A stretch of DNA of 64,000 bases from CALAZP01 sp964410725 (lineage in GTDB: Bacteria; Bacteroidota; Bacteroidia; Chitinophagales; Saprospiraceae): positions 50,118 through 114,117 of the forward strand of contig CAYPID010000003.1 of the NCBI GenBank assembly GCA_964410725.1, read 5' to 3'. The notes under the pieces were generated by a model. The model did not search any database. It was not told the DNA's origin and saw only the letters and a list, made by a program, of their open reading frames with translations. Positions 8,151 through 17,677 of the stretch are shown here, piece by piece. Position 1 is the first letter of the stretch; every line of letters begins with the position of its first letter. Position numbers and translations under genes: made by a program.

Positions 8151-10691
8151 GTAAAGGTCAATTAAAGTTTGGTCTCTTTCTTTGGATAAAATTTTATCAA
8201 TCAATACATTGGCCTCTGTTCGCACTGAGGGATCGATGTTTTTCCAAACTTTAGCTAAATGATAAATGGCATAAGTAGCTGCGTATTTCCGCAGTCTTGA
8301 ATTGCGTGAATCTAGCGCTATTTGATAAATCTTTAATAGGCCACTTTCTGGAAATAATGATAAATAACTTTCGTAAAAATTAATGGTATAATCATCTTTG
8401 ATAGTGTAAAGGTGCCTTTCAAAAAATGAAAGTTTATCAAGCATTTTCCTTTGTGAATAAAATTTACCTAAAGCTTCTATAATTAAAGATTCAACCCGAT
8501 TTTCAAAAGAAGTGATCAGTTCAATTTCGCCTAAGCTCAGGGGTGCAGCTGTTAATGTCTTAATCAGTTCAGCTAAAACTTTAGGATTTTTTTCTTGAGA
8601 TAGCCTATTTAAAAGCAATTTACTATCCTCTATTTTGGATAATCTTCTATGCACTCGCCAAGCTAAGGCTCGATTTTCTGTTATTTGATCAATGGTGCCA
8701 ATTTTGATTAGCGTATCGGCAAAGCTTTCCAATTGATAATCTTCAATGGCTTGGAGTGCTAATTCTTGAAAAATAGGAGACGGATTTTTAAGCCCCCATA
8801 TTACAGCCTTTTCTCTTGTGTTATCGTCCCCAATGGACATTATTTCCTCAAAAGATTTGATTTTCCAACCGCTATTGACAGGTAAGGACAGTAATTTTTC
8901 CCATTGGGATAAACTAAAGTTTACGGAGTATTCTGCAAGAAGATCTAGTCCGGGGTCTATTATTACAAATTCAGGAGCAACAGGTAAAGAAAAAGAAATT
9001 TGTTCCTTTCCTTTGGACATGAAAAATTCATATTCTAGGAAATCTTCTTGTAGTACATATCCTATTTTGATAGGAAATGAAAATAAATGTTGAAATTCTT
9101 GCTTGAAGGCATGCTCCTGAGAAATCACCAAATTAAAAGTAGAGGTACTAGAGTCATAGTTAGATTCATAAGAAATTCTGGGGTGGCCCGGTTGATAAAA
9201 CCATTGGGTAAAAAATTGTTGGAGATCTAATCCGCTAACTTCTTCGAATGCTAATCTTAGGTGGTCAATCTCGGTATTGGAATATTCATTTTCCTTCAAA
9301 TAGTAGGAAACCCCATCAAAAAAACCACGATCTCCTAAGTAGGTACGAAGCATATGCAATACTGCACCACCTTTATTGTAAGTATGTGTGTTGAAAAGTT
9401 TTTCAGGGTCAGAATAATAGTAAGACACCAAAGGTAATGGTCCAGCCAAATAGGCATCTTGAAAGTACTCCTGGGCATTGATAAATCTGTGATATTCTCC
9501 CGCTTCTTTTCCGTGATAATTGGAAATCCAAAGCGCCTCTCCATAATTGGCAAACCCTTCATTTAAGGTAATATTAGCCCAATTTTCGCAGGTTACTAAA
9601 TTGCCAAACCAATGATGGACCAATTCATGTGCAACGATAGCATCATTACCCAGACCACTAATTTCGTTCCTATGCCCCTGGATGAAATCACCGTAAATTA
9701 CAGCAGTAGTATTTTCCATAGCTCCACTAACGAAATCCTGTACAATAATTTGTTTATAGTTAGGCCAGGGAAATCGATAATGGAAGGTATCGGAGAAAAA
9801 ATCAATCATTGCAGGCACCTGACCAAAAATGGATGAGATATCACTCTTAAATCCAGGTTGTACAAAATACTCTAAATCAACAGGTCCAGAGGTGTCCTTT
9901 TGGTAATCGAATTGACCAATAGTAATTGAAGTAAGGTATGGAGATTGAGGGAGGCTTAATTCCCAATAATCTGTCTTGGTCCCGTCGTTATTATTTTGAG
10001 AGTTGATTAAAATACCATTGGAAATAGAGGTTAAGGCCGTATCTATGGTTAATGAAATAGATTGAGTAACTTTTTCATTAGGTTGATTAATCGTAGGAAA
10101 CCATTTAGCACTCCATTGAGTTTCTCCCAAGGTCCAGATTTCTTTTCTTCTATTTGTTAAGGAATCTTCCATAATAAAATAGAGCCCTTTATCATCTCCA
10201 TTACTTTGATGATTTTCATCTGATGCAGGAACCACCCGATAATGAATAATTACCTCAAGGGTATCATTGGGGTGTACAACCATATCAGGATCAAATTTCA
10301 ATTGCTTTCCGTTATAGGAATATTGAAAACTCACAGGAGAATGATTGGACATTAAGGCTAGAGAATCTAAGCTAAAATTGATGGCATCAATTTCAAAAGA
10401 TTCTAACGGATAATAATAAGGTTTTAAAAGTAAACTTGCTTGCCCAATCACCATCTTGGCTTCCCAATTAAAAGATAGAGATAATTGGTTGTGAATTAGA
10501 TCTACGGTTTTAGGAGCACTTTCTTGATATTTTAGGTTTATATCTTGGTGAGTAGTTTTAGAAGATAAAACCACCAAAGTATCTAAAAAGGTGGTATCAA
10601 ATTCTTCATAACTTGAAAGACCGCTTGTCAAACCAGTTTGACAAGAATAGGTGAATAAAGAAACTCCGAGAATTACAAAAAGGAAACGCAT
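8136..10691 (-). CDS. M1-family zinc aminopeptidase (lipoprotein)
   Basis: An 851-aa gluzincin aminopeptidase that would remove N-terminal residues from peptides in the periplasm or at the outer membrane. The N-terminus is a lipoprotein-type signal ending at Cys17. The substrate-binding GAMEN motif is at 323-327. The zinc site HELVHH is at 355-360, with the third ligand Glu378 in NEGF, the exact HExxH-x18-E spacing of family M1. The region after ~600 is helical (HEAT-like), as in other long M1 enzymes. It follows the alpha/beta hydrolase gene by 6 bp and is probably co-transcribed with it. Confidence 0.95.
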   Translation of the reverse strand: MRFLFVILGVSLFTYSCQTGLTSGLSSYEEFDTTFLDTLVVLSSKTTHQDINLKYQESAPKTVDLIHNQLSLSFNWEAKMVIGQASLLLKPYYYPLESFEIDAINFSLDSLALMSNHSPVSFQYSYNGKQLKFDPDMVVHPNDTLEVIIHYRVVPASDENHQSNGDDKGLYFIMEDSLTNRRKEIWTLGETQWSAKWFPTINQPNEKVTQSISLTIDTALTSISNGILINSQNNNDGTKTDYWELSLPQSPYLTSITIGQFDYQKDTSGPVDLEYFVQPGFKSDISSIFGQVPAMIDFFSDTFHYRFPWPNYKQIIVQDFVSGAMENTTAVIYGDFIQGHRNEISGLGNDAIVAHELVHHWFGNLVTCENWANITLNEGFANYGEALWISNYHGKEAGEYHRFINAQEYFQDAYLAGPLPLVSYYYSDPEKLFNTHTYNKGGAVLHMLRTYLGDRGFFDGVSYYLKENEYSNTEIDHLRLAFEEVSGLDLQQFFTQWFYQPGHPRISYESNYDSSTSTFNLVISQEHAFKQEFQHLFSFPIKIGYVLQEDFLEYEFFMSKGKEQISFSLPVAPEFVIIDPGLDLLAEYSVNFSLSQWEKLLSLPVNSGWKIKSFEEIMSIGDDNTREKAVIWGLKNPSPIFQELALQAIEDYQLESFADTLIKIGTIDQITENRALAWRVHRRLSKIEDSKLLLNRLSQEKNPKVLAELIKTLTAAPLSLGEIELITSFENRVESLIIEALGKFYSQRKMLDKLSFFERHLYTIKDDYTINFYESYLSLFPESGLLKIYQIALDSRNSRLRKYAATYAIYHLAKVWKNIDPSVRTEANVLIDKILSKERDQTLIDLYFAFK

Positions 10692-10697
10692 TTAAAT

Positions 10698-11462
10698 TTA
10701 GGACAAATGCTTTTTTAGAAAATCCTCTAATATTTTGTTGAAACTTTCTTCCTGTTCCATCATCGGAGCATGTCCACATTTGTCTATAAAATGCAATTCA
10801 GAATGAGGAATAAGTTCTTTAAATTTTTCACCAACGAAAGGAGGGGTAACCTTATCTTGATTGCCCCATATCAGCAAACAAGGAGTTTTAATTTCTTGTA
10901 ATTGATCACCTAAGTTATGTCTAACGGCTGATTTAGCCATCGCGATGATTCTAATGGCTTTTCCCCGGTCATTAACGGTATCAAAAACTTCATCAACCAA
11001 TTCTTTGGATGCGGTGAGAGGACTGTAGAAAGTATCTTCGGTTTTCTTTTTAATAAATTCATAATCTCCTCTTTTAGGAAATGTAGACCCCATAGCACTT
11101 TCGAAAAGCCCGGAGGAGCCGGTCAAAGTAATGCTTTTAACTTTTTCAGCATGATTAAGTACATAAAGCAATGCAATATGCCCTCCCAAGGAATTACCCA
11201 ATAAGTGAACCTTATCATATCCCTTGAAGGATAAAAACTCATGAACATAGCCAACCAAGCCGGATACTGATAATTTTCTTAAGGGCATCTCGAAGATGGG
11301 AAGGATGGGAACGATTACGTTATATTTAGAACCAAAGTGATTTAAAATACCTTCGAAATTACTTAAAGCTCCAAACAAACCGTGGAGAAGAACTAAATTA
11401 GTATTACCACCTTTGGTCTCAATAAATTTGAAATTTTTTTCTACAAGAACCTCGTAATTCAT
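10698..11462 (-). CDS. alpha/beta-fold hydrolase
   Basis: A 254-aa cytosolic alpha/beta hydrolase. The oxyanion-hole HGLFG is at 27-31. The nucleophile elbow is GNSLGG, with Ser91 as candidate nucleophile. An acid is in WGNQDKVTPP near 205 and the catalytic His in CGHAPMMEQ near 230, so the triad is complete. The substrate is unknown; related proteins include esterases and C-C hydrolases. No signal peptide is seen. The gene is the first of a two-gene operon with the M1 aminopeptidase, which does not define its substrate. Confidence 0.88.
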   Translation of the reverse strand: MNYEVLVEKNFKFIETKGGNTNLVLLHGLFGALSNFEGILNHFGSKYNVIVPILPIFEMPLRKLSVSGLVGYVHEFLSFKGYDKVHLLGNSLGGHIALLYVLNHAEKVKSITLTGSSGLFESAMGSTFPKRGDYEFIKKKTEDTFYSPLTASKELVDEVFDTVNDRGKAIRIIAMAKSAVRHNLGDQLQEIKTPCLLIWGNQDKVTPPFVGEKFKELIPHSELHFIDKCGHAPMMEQEESFNKILEDFLKKHLS

Positions 11463-11609
11463 TTCGTTTCAAATTTTGATTTTTGGCAATCTACGGTTTA
11501 ATATTGGTAAATTAAATTATAACGCTTCCCCAAAATCCCACATCACAATTTTTTGTCCTTCAAGCGTTACCTTCCTTTCTATAGAATTTACTAATTTTCG
11601 GTTTTATGT

Positions 11610-11617
11610 TATATTTG
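11610..11617 (+). promoter_or_regulatory. candidate promoter (-7 box) of the OmpA-family gene
   Basis: TATATTTG is an exact TAnnTTTG match. TTTA at 11587-11590, 19 bases upstream, is one mismatch from the TTTG box. It predicts a 5' leader of about 58 bases, A/T-rich, before the ATG at 11681. Confidence 0.5.
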
Positions 11618-11680
11618 CCCTTTGTAATTAAGGAAAATTATCAGAATTTAATATTATTTTAAAATTTAAAAAAGAAGAAC

Positions 11681-12451
11681 ATGCGTCTGATTACTAAATT
11701 AATGATTTTAACCCTGGCGGTAAGCACTATGCAGTCCTGCGTATCTAAAAAGAAATACGATGAGCTTTCGGCTTCTAAAGAAGCTTCTGATAAAGCATTG
11801 GCTGAAACACAAGCTAGAGTAGCACAACTTGAAACTGCCAACAGTGATTTGCAGTCTACTATGGAATCTGAAAAGGAGCGTCTTAATGGAGAATTAACTT
11901 CGTTAAAAAGCGACATGTCAGCAACGAAAACACAATTGTCTCAGGTTCAAGACAAACTGAACATGAGTGAATCACAATTGAGCGCAATTAAGTCAGAAAT
12001 TGATGAGATTTTTGGTGGCTTTGAAGAAAGTGGATTTGAGCTTCAGGAAATGGACGGTAGATTATATGTTCAGACTTCTACTCCAGTAAGGTATAGAAGT
12101 GGTTCTGCAAGACTTAGCAAAGCAGAAAGAGATGCCTTAACTGAGTTGGCGAATACTATGAAGGAAAATCCAGCTTTAAGATTGTTAGTAGAAGGACATA
12201 CAGATACAGATGGAATGGTCGAAGGAGCACCATATCAAGATAATTGGGATTTAAGTATTGCCAGATCAATGGGTGTGGTAAGATTTCTCATCAGCAAAGG
12301 AGTTAGTCCAGATCAAGTAGCTGCTGTTGGTAGAGGAGAATTCATGCCTGCAAGTGATAACGATTCAGCAGAAGGAAAGGCAGATAATAGAAGAACGGTT
12401 CTTTTACCTGATGGCAACTGGGGCGTTGTGGTGAATGCGGTTAAGAAATAG
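11681..12451 (+). CDS. OmpA-family peptidoglycan-associated lipoprotein
   Basis: A 256-aa outer-membrane lipoprotein. The N-terminal signal ends at Cys20 (STMQSC), followed by a ~75-residue coiled coil (ASKEASDKALAETQ-type heptads). The OmpA C-terminal domain spans ~140-250 and contains the peptidoglycan-binding signature GHTDTDG and the closing NRRTVLL arginine pair. The role is anchoring the outer membrane to peptidoglycan. It is monocistronic, with a candidate promoter upstream and a strong hairpin terminator just after the stop. Confidence 0.93.
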   Translation: MRLITKLMILTLAVSTMQSCVSKKKYDELSASKEASDKALAETQARVAQLETANSDLQSTMESEKERLNGELTSLKSDMSATKTQLSQVQDKLNMSESQLSAIKSEIDEIFGGFEESGFELQEMDGRLYVQTSTPVRYRSGSARLSKAERDALTELANTMKENPALRLLVEGHTDTDGMVEGAPYQDNWDLSIARSMGVVRFLISKGVSPDQVAAVGRGEFMPASDNDSAEGKADNRRTVLLPDGNWGVVVNAVKK

Positions 12452-12473
12452 GAACCTAGATTAAGTCATATTT

Positions 12474-12514
12474 AAAGGGACTACCTCTAAGAGAAGTAGT
12501 CCCTTTATTTTTTT
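12474..12514. terminator. bidirectional intrinsic terminator
   Basis: An inverted repeat (arms AAAGGGACTAC and GTAGTCCCTTT, extended by CTCT/GAGA) is followed by a T-rich tract. It lies between the convergent OmpA-family gene and the DUF4249 gene and can serve both strands. Confidence 0.85.
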
Positions 12515-13347
12515 ATAATCGTTTTGTTTTTAGATTCTGAAATGCAGGCGAAAACTCCTTGGGCATTTCCGAGTAGGTTAGATTGCAATGGACTTGGAAC
12601 ACCAAAAGGATTACCACTGCCATCAATTGCTTGTTGTACACTTTCTAAGAAATTGTGATAGTCCTCTGTGAGGTGAAAAACCGAATTAAAAACAGTATCT
12701 CCGGAATTAAAAACGTAACCACTTCCAAAAACAAAAACAGAATCTATAAAAAGATCATCGGTTACAAAATCTTGGATTGGTTCATCAAAGGTTTCTCCCA
12801 CAGTTAAAACCCGACGATAAAAATTCGTTTCGTTAGGAAAATCTTTAAAATAAGTCAAGGTCCTTGCCAAAGAATCATTTTGATCAAACTGAACCACAAT
12901 ACTATCAAACTGAACAGTATCCAAGAAAATAGAGGCCGAAGTAATTTGGTCTCCATTGGGTAATAAAATCTCTAAATAAAAGCTATCTATTGTGTTGTAC
13001 TCCACCGAATTTGAGTTGGAATAATTGTATATTTTTTCAGTATTTGGATCGACTATAAGTTTGTTTTCAAGCTCATATTTATTGATACCTTGAAAAATTG
13101 AAACCTGAGCACCTTGTAACAGGAATGATTCCGAAAACAAGGGATTGTCCAAGGTTAAGTTTTCAAAATAGGAGGAGGTTTGGGTTATTAATAATCTAAA
13201 AGGTTGATTGGGAACCAAATAACATTCTATAAAGGGCTCACTATCGTAATTGGGCAAATCGATATCAATTTGCTTTTCTAAATTACAACTCATAGAGAAT
13301 AAGATACCAAATACGAGAATAGTATTAAGGTATGAATATTTTAGCAT
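12505..13347 (-). CDS. DUF4249 outer-membrane lipoprotein
   Basis: A 280-aa DUF4249 protein, a Bacteroidota family almost always next to a TonB-dependent receptor. The signal ends at Cys21 (FSMSC), and the acidic CNLEKQIDID start resembles an outer-surface lipoprotein export signal. The mature part opens with the family hallmark PFIECYLVPNQPFRLLI. It follows the TonB receptor by 6 bp and probably forms a two-partner uptake complex with it. The ligand is unknown. Confidence 0.88.
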   Translation of the reverse strand: MLKYSYLNTILVFGILFSMSCNLEKQIDIDLPNYDSEPFIECYLVPNQPFRLLITQTSSYFENLTLDNPLFSESFLLQGAQVSIFQGINKYELENKLIVDPNTEKIYNYSNSNSVEYNTIDSFYLEILLPNGDQITSASIFLDTVQFDSIVVQFDQNDSLARTLTYFKDFPNETNFYRRVLTVGETFDEPIQDFVTDDLFIDSVFVFGSGYVFNSGDTVFNSVFHLTEDYHNFLESVQQAIDGSGNPFGVPSPLQSNLLGNAQGVFACISESKNKTIIKK

Positions 13348-13353
13348 GTTACA

Positions 13354-15687
13354 TCAAAATTTAAAATTCCAGGTTAGCGCTGGAATTATTGGAAAAAGGG
13401 AGACTTGGTTTGCGATAATTTTTTCGGGAAAGTTTAAAGATGCGCCGGTATCAGGAACATTTAATGATTGATACTGCGGTTCTAAAAAAATAAAAAAAGT
13501 ATTACGCCTATCATAAGCATTAATAAGATTGAAAGACAGCACACTTTCTCCCCAGGAAGGGAAGAAATTAAAGTCAACTCCAATATCTAAGCGGTGATAA
13601 GCCGGTAATCTAAAATTATTCCTGTCTTCGAAAAGCGGCACAACGGGTTCAGAATTTCCGGTTACTACGTCTTGGAAATAGGTTCGACCTGTAGGTAGCC
13701 AAGCCAAATCACCTGACCCATATACCAAGGTTGCGGATAAATTTATTCTTTTGGACAGTTCATAGAAGATAACCAAGGAGAAATCGTGCCTTCTATCGTA
13801 GGGAGGGGAAAAATATCCTCTTTGTTGAAAGGATCCCTTAGGTGAAAGAGGAGAAAAATTACCTCTATTTACAAATGCCAAAGTATATCCAATCCAACCG
13901 GTTAGGTCGCCTGCCTTTTTTTCAATTTCCAGTTCAATTCCACGGGCATATCCTTCCCCAATTGCAAATTCATCCTCTAAGTTATTAGAGACAAACAGTT
14001 GGGCTGCATCAACAAACTCAAGGACATTATTGAATTCTTTGTAATAACTTTCAAGATTAATCTTCCACATAGGGTTGATTATCCAAAGTAATCCCAAAGC
14101 TATTTGCCTTGAGCGTTCTGGAAGTACTGATTTAGTCGAGGGGTACCAAATATCGGTTGGCAAACCCACACCTGCGCTTCTAACCAAGTGCAGATATTGA
14201 ATCATTTCCGAATAGCTGGCTTTTAGCGCAAGATTCTCATTTAGAGAAAGGTTAGAAGCCAGTCTCAATTCAGGCAGGACATAAGATTTTTGATTTTGAA
14301 TAAATCCAGAAACCCTGAGTCCAAAGTCTATTTTTAATAGCGGATTTAAAGCGATTTGATTAGAAAAATATCCCCCCCACTCAAAAGCTGATAAATTATT
14401 ACCAGAAGAAAAGGAGACGACACCATCAGAACTTCCTCCTTTAAGCCTACCAATTTCGAAAAAATGATTAATAGCGTTCCAACCAAATTGGATTTCATGA
14501 TTTGGTGAAGGGTTATAAAGGAAGTCTGTTTTGATTTGCAGGTCATTTATTCCAGAACCAAGGCCAAAACTAAAGCCCGTAACCTGGTTATCAATATTGT
14601 AGAGGTAGTCAGATATGGAAATAGATGTTTTAGCTAGAAAGCGAGATGACCAGTTGTGAATCCATCTTATTGAACCTGTTTGATTGCCCCAATAGAAGTT
14701 GAAATTGAAAAAATCACTGGTAAATTCGAAATCATCTTTTCCGAGATAACCATTAAAAGATAACTGATCTTTGGGCCCTAGAGAAAAATCTAACTTCAAA
14801 TTAAAATCGTAAAAAAAATAGTTGGGAATATTTGAATTAGAGTTGCGGTTGTTAAGAGCTCTTGTAAAAATATCGAAGTAGGTTCTTCTCCCCGCGATAA
14901 GATAAGATGACTTCCCTTTTTTTATTGGGCCCTCAAGTGTTAATTTGGATGAAATAATTCCGATACCACCTTTGCCTTGAAATTTTTGATCATTCCCCTT
15001 TTTGGAATTGATATCTATTATTGAAGAGAGTCTTCCTCCATATCTAGCTGGAAAACCTCCTTTATAAAGGTTTATATTTTTAAGAATATCAGTGTTGAAT
15101 GTACTAAAGAATCCAAATAAGTGGCTAGCGTTATAAATTACGGCATCATCCAGAAGAAAGAGATTTTGATCTGAACCCCCACCTCTGACAAAAATACCCG
15201 TAGTGCTTTCACTTCCCGAAGGAATACCGGGTTTAAGCTGTAATGCCTTTAGCGCATCATTTTCTCCTAAAACCATTGGAATTTTAGTGATTTGCTCAGC
15301 TGTAAGTGCACTTACACTCATTTGAACTGCGTTTTTTTGCTCTTCAAAGGAGTTAGATGAGATGACTATCTCTTGAAGAGATATTCCGGAGCTGAGTTGA
15401 ACCTCAATAAAACATTCATCGGTACAAGCTGTAGCAATACTTTTAGTTTCGTATCCAACATAGCTAAATGTAAGTATAACACTATCTTCTGAAGAGATAG
15501 ATATAGAAAAATTTCCGAGTTCATCAGAAATCGTTCCAAAATTTGGATTAGAAGAAATGATAGATACTCCTATTAATGGTTCACCGGTCTGGCTGTCTAA
15601 AACGCTGCCTGAAACGGAAGAAAAATTTTGGGCTAGGACACTAGTCGAGGATAACAGCAGAAATAATGCTAAACACTTTGGTACCAA
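13354..15687 (-). CDS. TonB-dependent receptor with CarboxypepD-like N-terminus
   Basis: A 777-aa outer-membrane receptor. A signal peptide ends near VLAQ (residue 20). A carboxypeptidase-regulatory-like beta-sandwich spans ~25-105 (GSVLDSQTGEPLIGVSI), the plug domain ~115-225 with the FVRGGGSDQNLFLLDD segment, and then comes the 22-strand barrel. The start is TTG 15687, directly abutting the gmk stop. No ATG is available before residue ~125, and the TTG start yields an intact signal peptide. It is co-transcribed with gmk upstream and the DUF4249 partner downstream. The substrate is unknown. Confidence 0.92.
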   Translation of the reverse strand: MVPKCLALFLLLSSTSVLAQNFSSVSGSVLDSQTGEPLIGVSIISSNPNFGTISDELGNFSISISSEDSVILTFSYVGYETKSIATACTDECFIEVQLSSGISLQEIVISSNSFEEQKNAVQMSVSALTAEQITKIPMVLGENDALKALQLKPGIPSGSESTTGIFVRGGGSDQNLFLLDDAVIYNASHLFGFFSTFNTDILKNINLYKGGFPARYGGRLSSIIDINSKKGNDQKFQGKGGIGIISSKLTLEGPIKKGKSSYLIAGRRTYFDIFTRALNNRNSNSNIPNYFFYDFNLKLDFSLGPKDQLSFNGYLGKDDFEFTSDFFNFNFYWGNQTGSIRWIHNWSSRFLAKTSISISDYLYNIDNQVTGFSFGLGSGINDLQIKTDFLYNPSPNHEIQFGWNAINHFFEIGRLKGGSSDGVVSFSSGNNLSAFEWGGYFSNQIALNPLLKIDFGLRVSGFIQNQKSYVLPELRLASNLSLNENLALKASYSEMIQYLHLVRSAGVGLPTDIWYPSTKSVLPERSRQIALGLLWIINPMWKINLESYYKEFNNVLEFVDAAQLFVSNNLEDEFAIGEGYARGIELEIEKKAGDLTGWIGYTLAFVNRGNFSPLSPKGSFQQRGYFSPPYDRRHDFSLVIFYELSKRINLSATLVYGSGDLAWLPTGRTYFQDVVTGNSEPVVPLFEDRNNFRLPAYHRLDIGVDFNFFPSWGESVLSFNLINAYDRRNTFFIFLEPQYQSLNVPDTGASLNFPEKIIANQVSLFPIIPALTWNFKF

Positions 15688-16254
15688 TTATTGTGACTTT
15701 ATAAAATTCAGAACTAACTCCGTTGCTTGTTGGAACGTTTCCTCCAACACATCGTTAACCAGAATTTTATCGAATTTGTTTTTGAAACTACTTTCGTGCT
15801 GAGCTTTATGAACCCGTTTTTGCAATTGCTCTGGAGATTCTGTATTTCTCAAGGCAAGCCTTTTTTGAATATCTTCAAATTTGGGTACATCTACATAAAT
15901 CGTTAAAGTTTCTTCGGGGTAGATTTTTTTGATTGCCAAGGCACCGTAGACATCGATATCAAAAATTACCGTCTTGTTTTCAAACCAAAGTTTGTCAATT
16001 TCTCCTTTAAGCGTACCATAATACACTTCTGGATAAACCTCCTCCCATTCAACAAATTCGTTTTGTTGAATTTTACTTCTAAAATCAGCCAAAGAAATAA
16101 AGTAGTAATCCCTTCCATTAACCTCATTATTGCGAGGTGCTCTAGTGGTGGCCGAAACGCTAAAAGAAAGAGCAGGAATTTTAGAAAGCAAATGTTTTAC
16201 AATGGTAGATTTTCCCGATCCAGAAGGAGCAGCAAAGACAACTAATTTTTTCAT
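15688..16254 (-). CDS. gmk: guanylate kinase
   Basis: A 188-aa cytosolic kinase converting GMP to GDP with ATP. The P-loop is APSGSGKST at ~8-16. The GMP-binding segment SATTRAPRNNEVNGRDYYF is at ~35-53, and the lid region carries RLALRNTESPEQLQKR. Length is typical. The ATG at 16254 is preferred over a TTG one codon upstream. It gives a 1-base overlap with the yicC stop (TGATG), and yicC-gmk adjacency is widely conserved. Confidence 0.96.
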   Translation of the reverse strand: MKKLVVFAAPSGSGKSTIVKHLLSKIPALSFSVSATTRAPRNNEVNGRDYYFISLADFRSKIQQNEFVEWEEVYPEVYYGTLKGEIDKLWFENKTVIFDIDVYGALAIKKIYPEETLTIYVDVPKFEDIQKRLALRNTESPEQLQKRVHKAQHESSFKNKFDKILVNDVLEETFQQATELVLNFIKSQ

Positions 16255-17129
16255 CAAACAATATTGGCAATTTGTTCTTTTATTTTTTCTAATTCATCTT
16301 TCATTTGAACCACTATTTTTTGGATGTTGGAATCATTAGCTTTTGCGCCTAGCGTATTGATTTCCCTACCAATTTCTTGTGAGATGAAACCAAGCTTTCG
16401 TCCTTTTTGTGTGTCCTTTCCTTTAAGGGTATCCATAAAATAAGAGCAATGTTGATTTAACCTCACCTTTTCTTCGGTGATATCAATTTTTTCCAGATAA
16501 TACATCACCTCTTGTTCGTATCTATTCTGATCGAAGGATTCTTTGCGAATAAAGTCTTTAGCGGACAAAAGTAATTTTTCTCGGAGCTTTTCTATTCGGC
16601 TACCCTCGTAAGGCTTGATTTGAATTAACAAATCTTGAATGACTTGGATTCTTTGTTCCAAGTCTAATGAAAGAGCAATGCCTTCAGAACCCCTAAAGTC
16701 CCTTAGGTCTTTTAGCGCAGCTCGAACAAGATTTTGAACAAATTGCCACTCTCCATCATCTAGAACAGAGGTTTCAGAACTGATTACATTGGGCATTCGT
16801 AGAATAGATTGCATCAAATCCACTTGTTCTAATTGTAATTCCAATTTTAGTTGATTCAGAGCAGTAAAATATTTTTTAAATAAAGGAACATTAAGAGAGA
16901 GGGCATCTTGATCTTCAGCAGAAACGACTTCCAAGGTAAACTCGATTTTGCCTCGAACCACATCGTCCTGAATAATTTTTCTTAATTCCGTTTCTTTATC
17001 TTTGTAATTATTAGGTAACTTTAATCTCAAATCGGTAAACTTGCTATTGAGCGATTTGATCTCAATGTTCATCGATTTATTTCGCCAATCGCCATTGGCT
17101 CTACCGAAACCGGTCATAGATTGCAGCAT
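16254..17129 (-). CDS. YicC-family endoribonuclease
   Basis: A 291-aa protein of the YicC/YloC family, for which endoribonuclease activity has been described. The start MLQSMTGFGRA and the conserved IEIKSLNSKFTDLRLKLP segment define the N-terminal domain. The C-terminal DUF1732 part contains GRKLGFISQEIGREINTLGAKAND. Length matches the family. It heads the operon yicC-gmk-TonB receptor-DUF4249, with a candidate promoter immediately upstream. Confidence 0.93.
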   Translation of the reverse strand: MLQSMTGFGRANGDWRNKSMNIEIKSLNSKFTDLRLKLPNNYKDKETELRKIIQDDVVRGKIEFTLEVVSAEDQDALSLNVPLFKKYFTALNQLKLELQLEQVDLMQSILRMPNVISSETSVLDDGEWQFVQNLVRAALKDLRDFRGSEGIALSLDLEQRIQVIQDLLIQIKPYEGSRIEKLREKLLLSAKDFIRKESFDQNRYEQEVMYYLEKIDITEEKVRLNQHCSYFMDTLKGKDTQKGRKLGFISQEIGREINTLGAKANDSNIQKIVVQMKDELEKIKEQIANIV

Positions 17130-17145
17130 ACTGTATTAGTTTTTG

Positions 17146-17172
17146 CAAATATAGTTAAAGACTGGTCCCCAA
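17146..17172 (-). promoter_or_regulatory. candidate promoter of the yicC-gmk operon
   Basis: Minus-strand TATATTTG (17153-17146) is an exact TAnnTTTG match, only 17 bases from the yicC ATG. TTG (17172-17170) lies 16 bases upstream, shorter than the usual spacing, so the upstream box is uncertain. A start this close would give a very short or leaderless message. Confidence 0.45.
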
Positions 17173-17285
17173 CGTGATTAAAAAGCTCTTGTTATAAGAA
17201 GGGCCATACACCAAAAATTTAAACACCAAAAAATGTTTAGCTTTATATGAGCTAAATTATTGATGTATTTCTTTATTTAGTGTAA

Positions 17286-17293
17286 TAATTTTG
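17286..17293 (+). promoter_or_regulatory. candidate promoter (-7 box) of the HU gene
   Basis: TAATTTTG matches TAnnTTTG exactly. A TTG at 17260-17262 is 23 bases upstream. The ATG of the HU gene is about 60 bases downstream. Confidence 0.45.
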
Positions 17294-17353
17294 CGAAATT
17301 TGCCGTCCCTTATAATTAAAGGTTTAAGAGGGTAGCATCAATCAATTAGAAAA

Positions 17354-17665
17354 ATGAGAAAAGCCGATCTGGTTGCAGCGATTTCAGATAAGACGGGAGT
17401 GCCTAAGGTAGATGTACTTGTGACTCTGGAAACCTTTTTCAAGGAGGTAAAGGGGTCTCTTTCTTCTGGAGAAAATGTTTACGTGAGGGGTTTTGGAAGT
17501 TTTGTAATTAAGAAGAGAGCTAAGAAAATCGGAAGGCACATTAAAAGAAATGAATCGATAGAGATACCGGAGCATTTTATACCATCTTTCAAGCCTGCAA
17601 AGACATTTGTAGATCAGGTAAAGGAAAGTGTAACGGAGATGCCTAATGAAGAGGAAGATAACTAA
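17354..17665 (+). CDS. HU/IHF-family DNA-binding protein
   Basis: A 103-aa nucleoid protein that binds and bends DNA as a dimer. The family signature GFGSFVIKKRAKKIGRHIKRNE spans ~45-65, and the C-terminal SFKPAKTFVDQV is typical. About 12 acidic residues (ESVTEMPNEEEDN) extend the usual ~90-aa length. It is the first of a plus-strand group with a TPR protein, a 30-residue basic protein and RNase E/G. Confidence 0.94.
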   Translation: MRKADLVAAISDKTGVPKVDVLVTLETFFKEVKGSLSSGENVYVRGFGSFVIKKRAKKIGRHIKRNESIEIPEHFIPSFKPAKTFVDQVKESVTEMPNEEEDN

Positions 17666-17677
17666 TCAGATTTGAGT

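Noticed and set aside
9335..9562. Short ORFs inside the aminopeptidase and other large genes
   Set aside because: They lie entirely within strongly supported genes in other frames, have no recognisable domains, and look like shadows.
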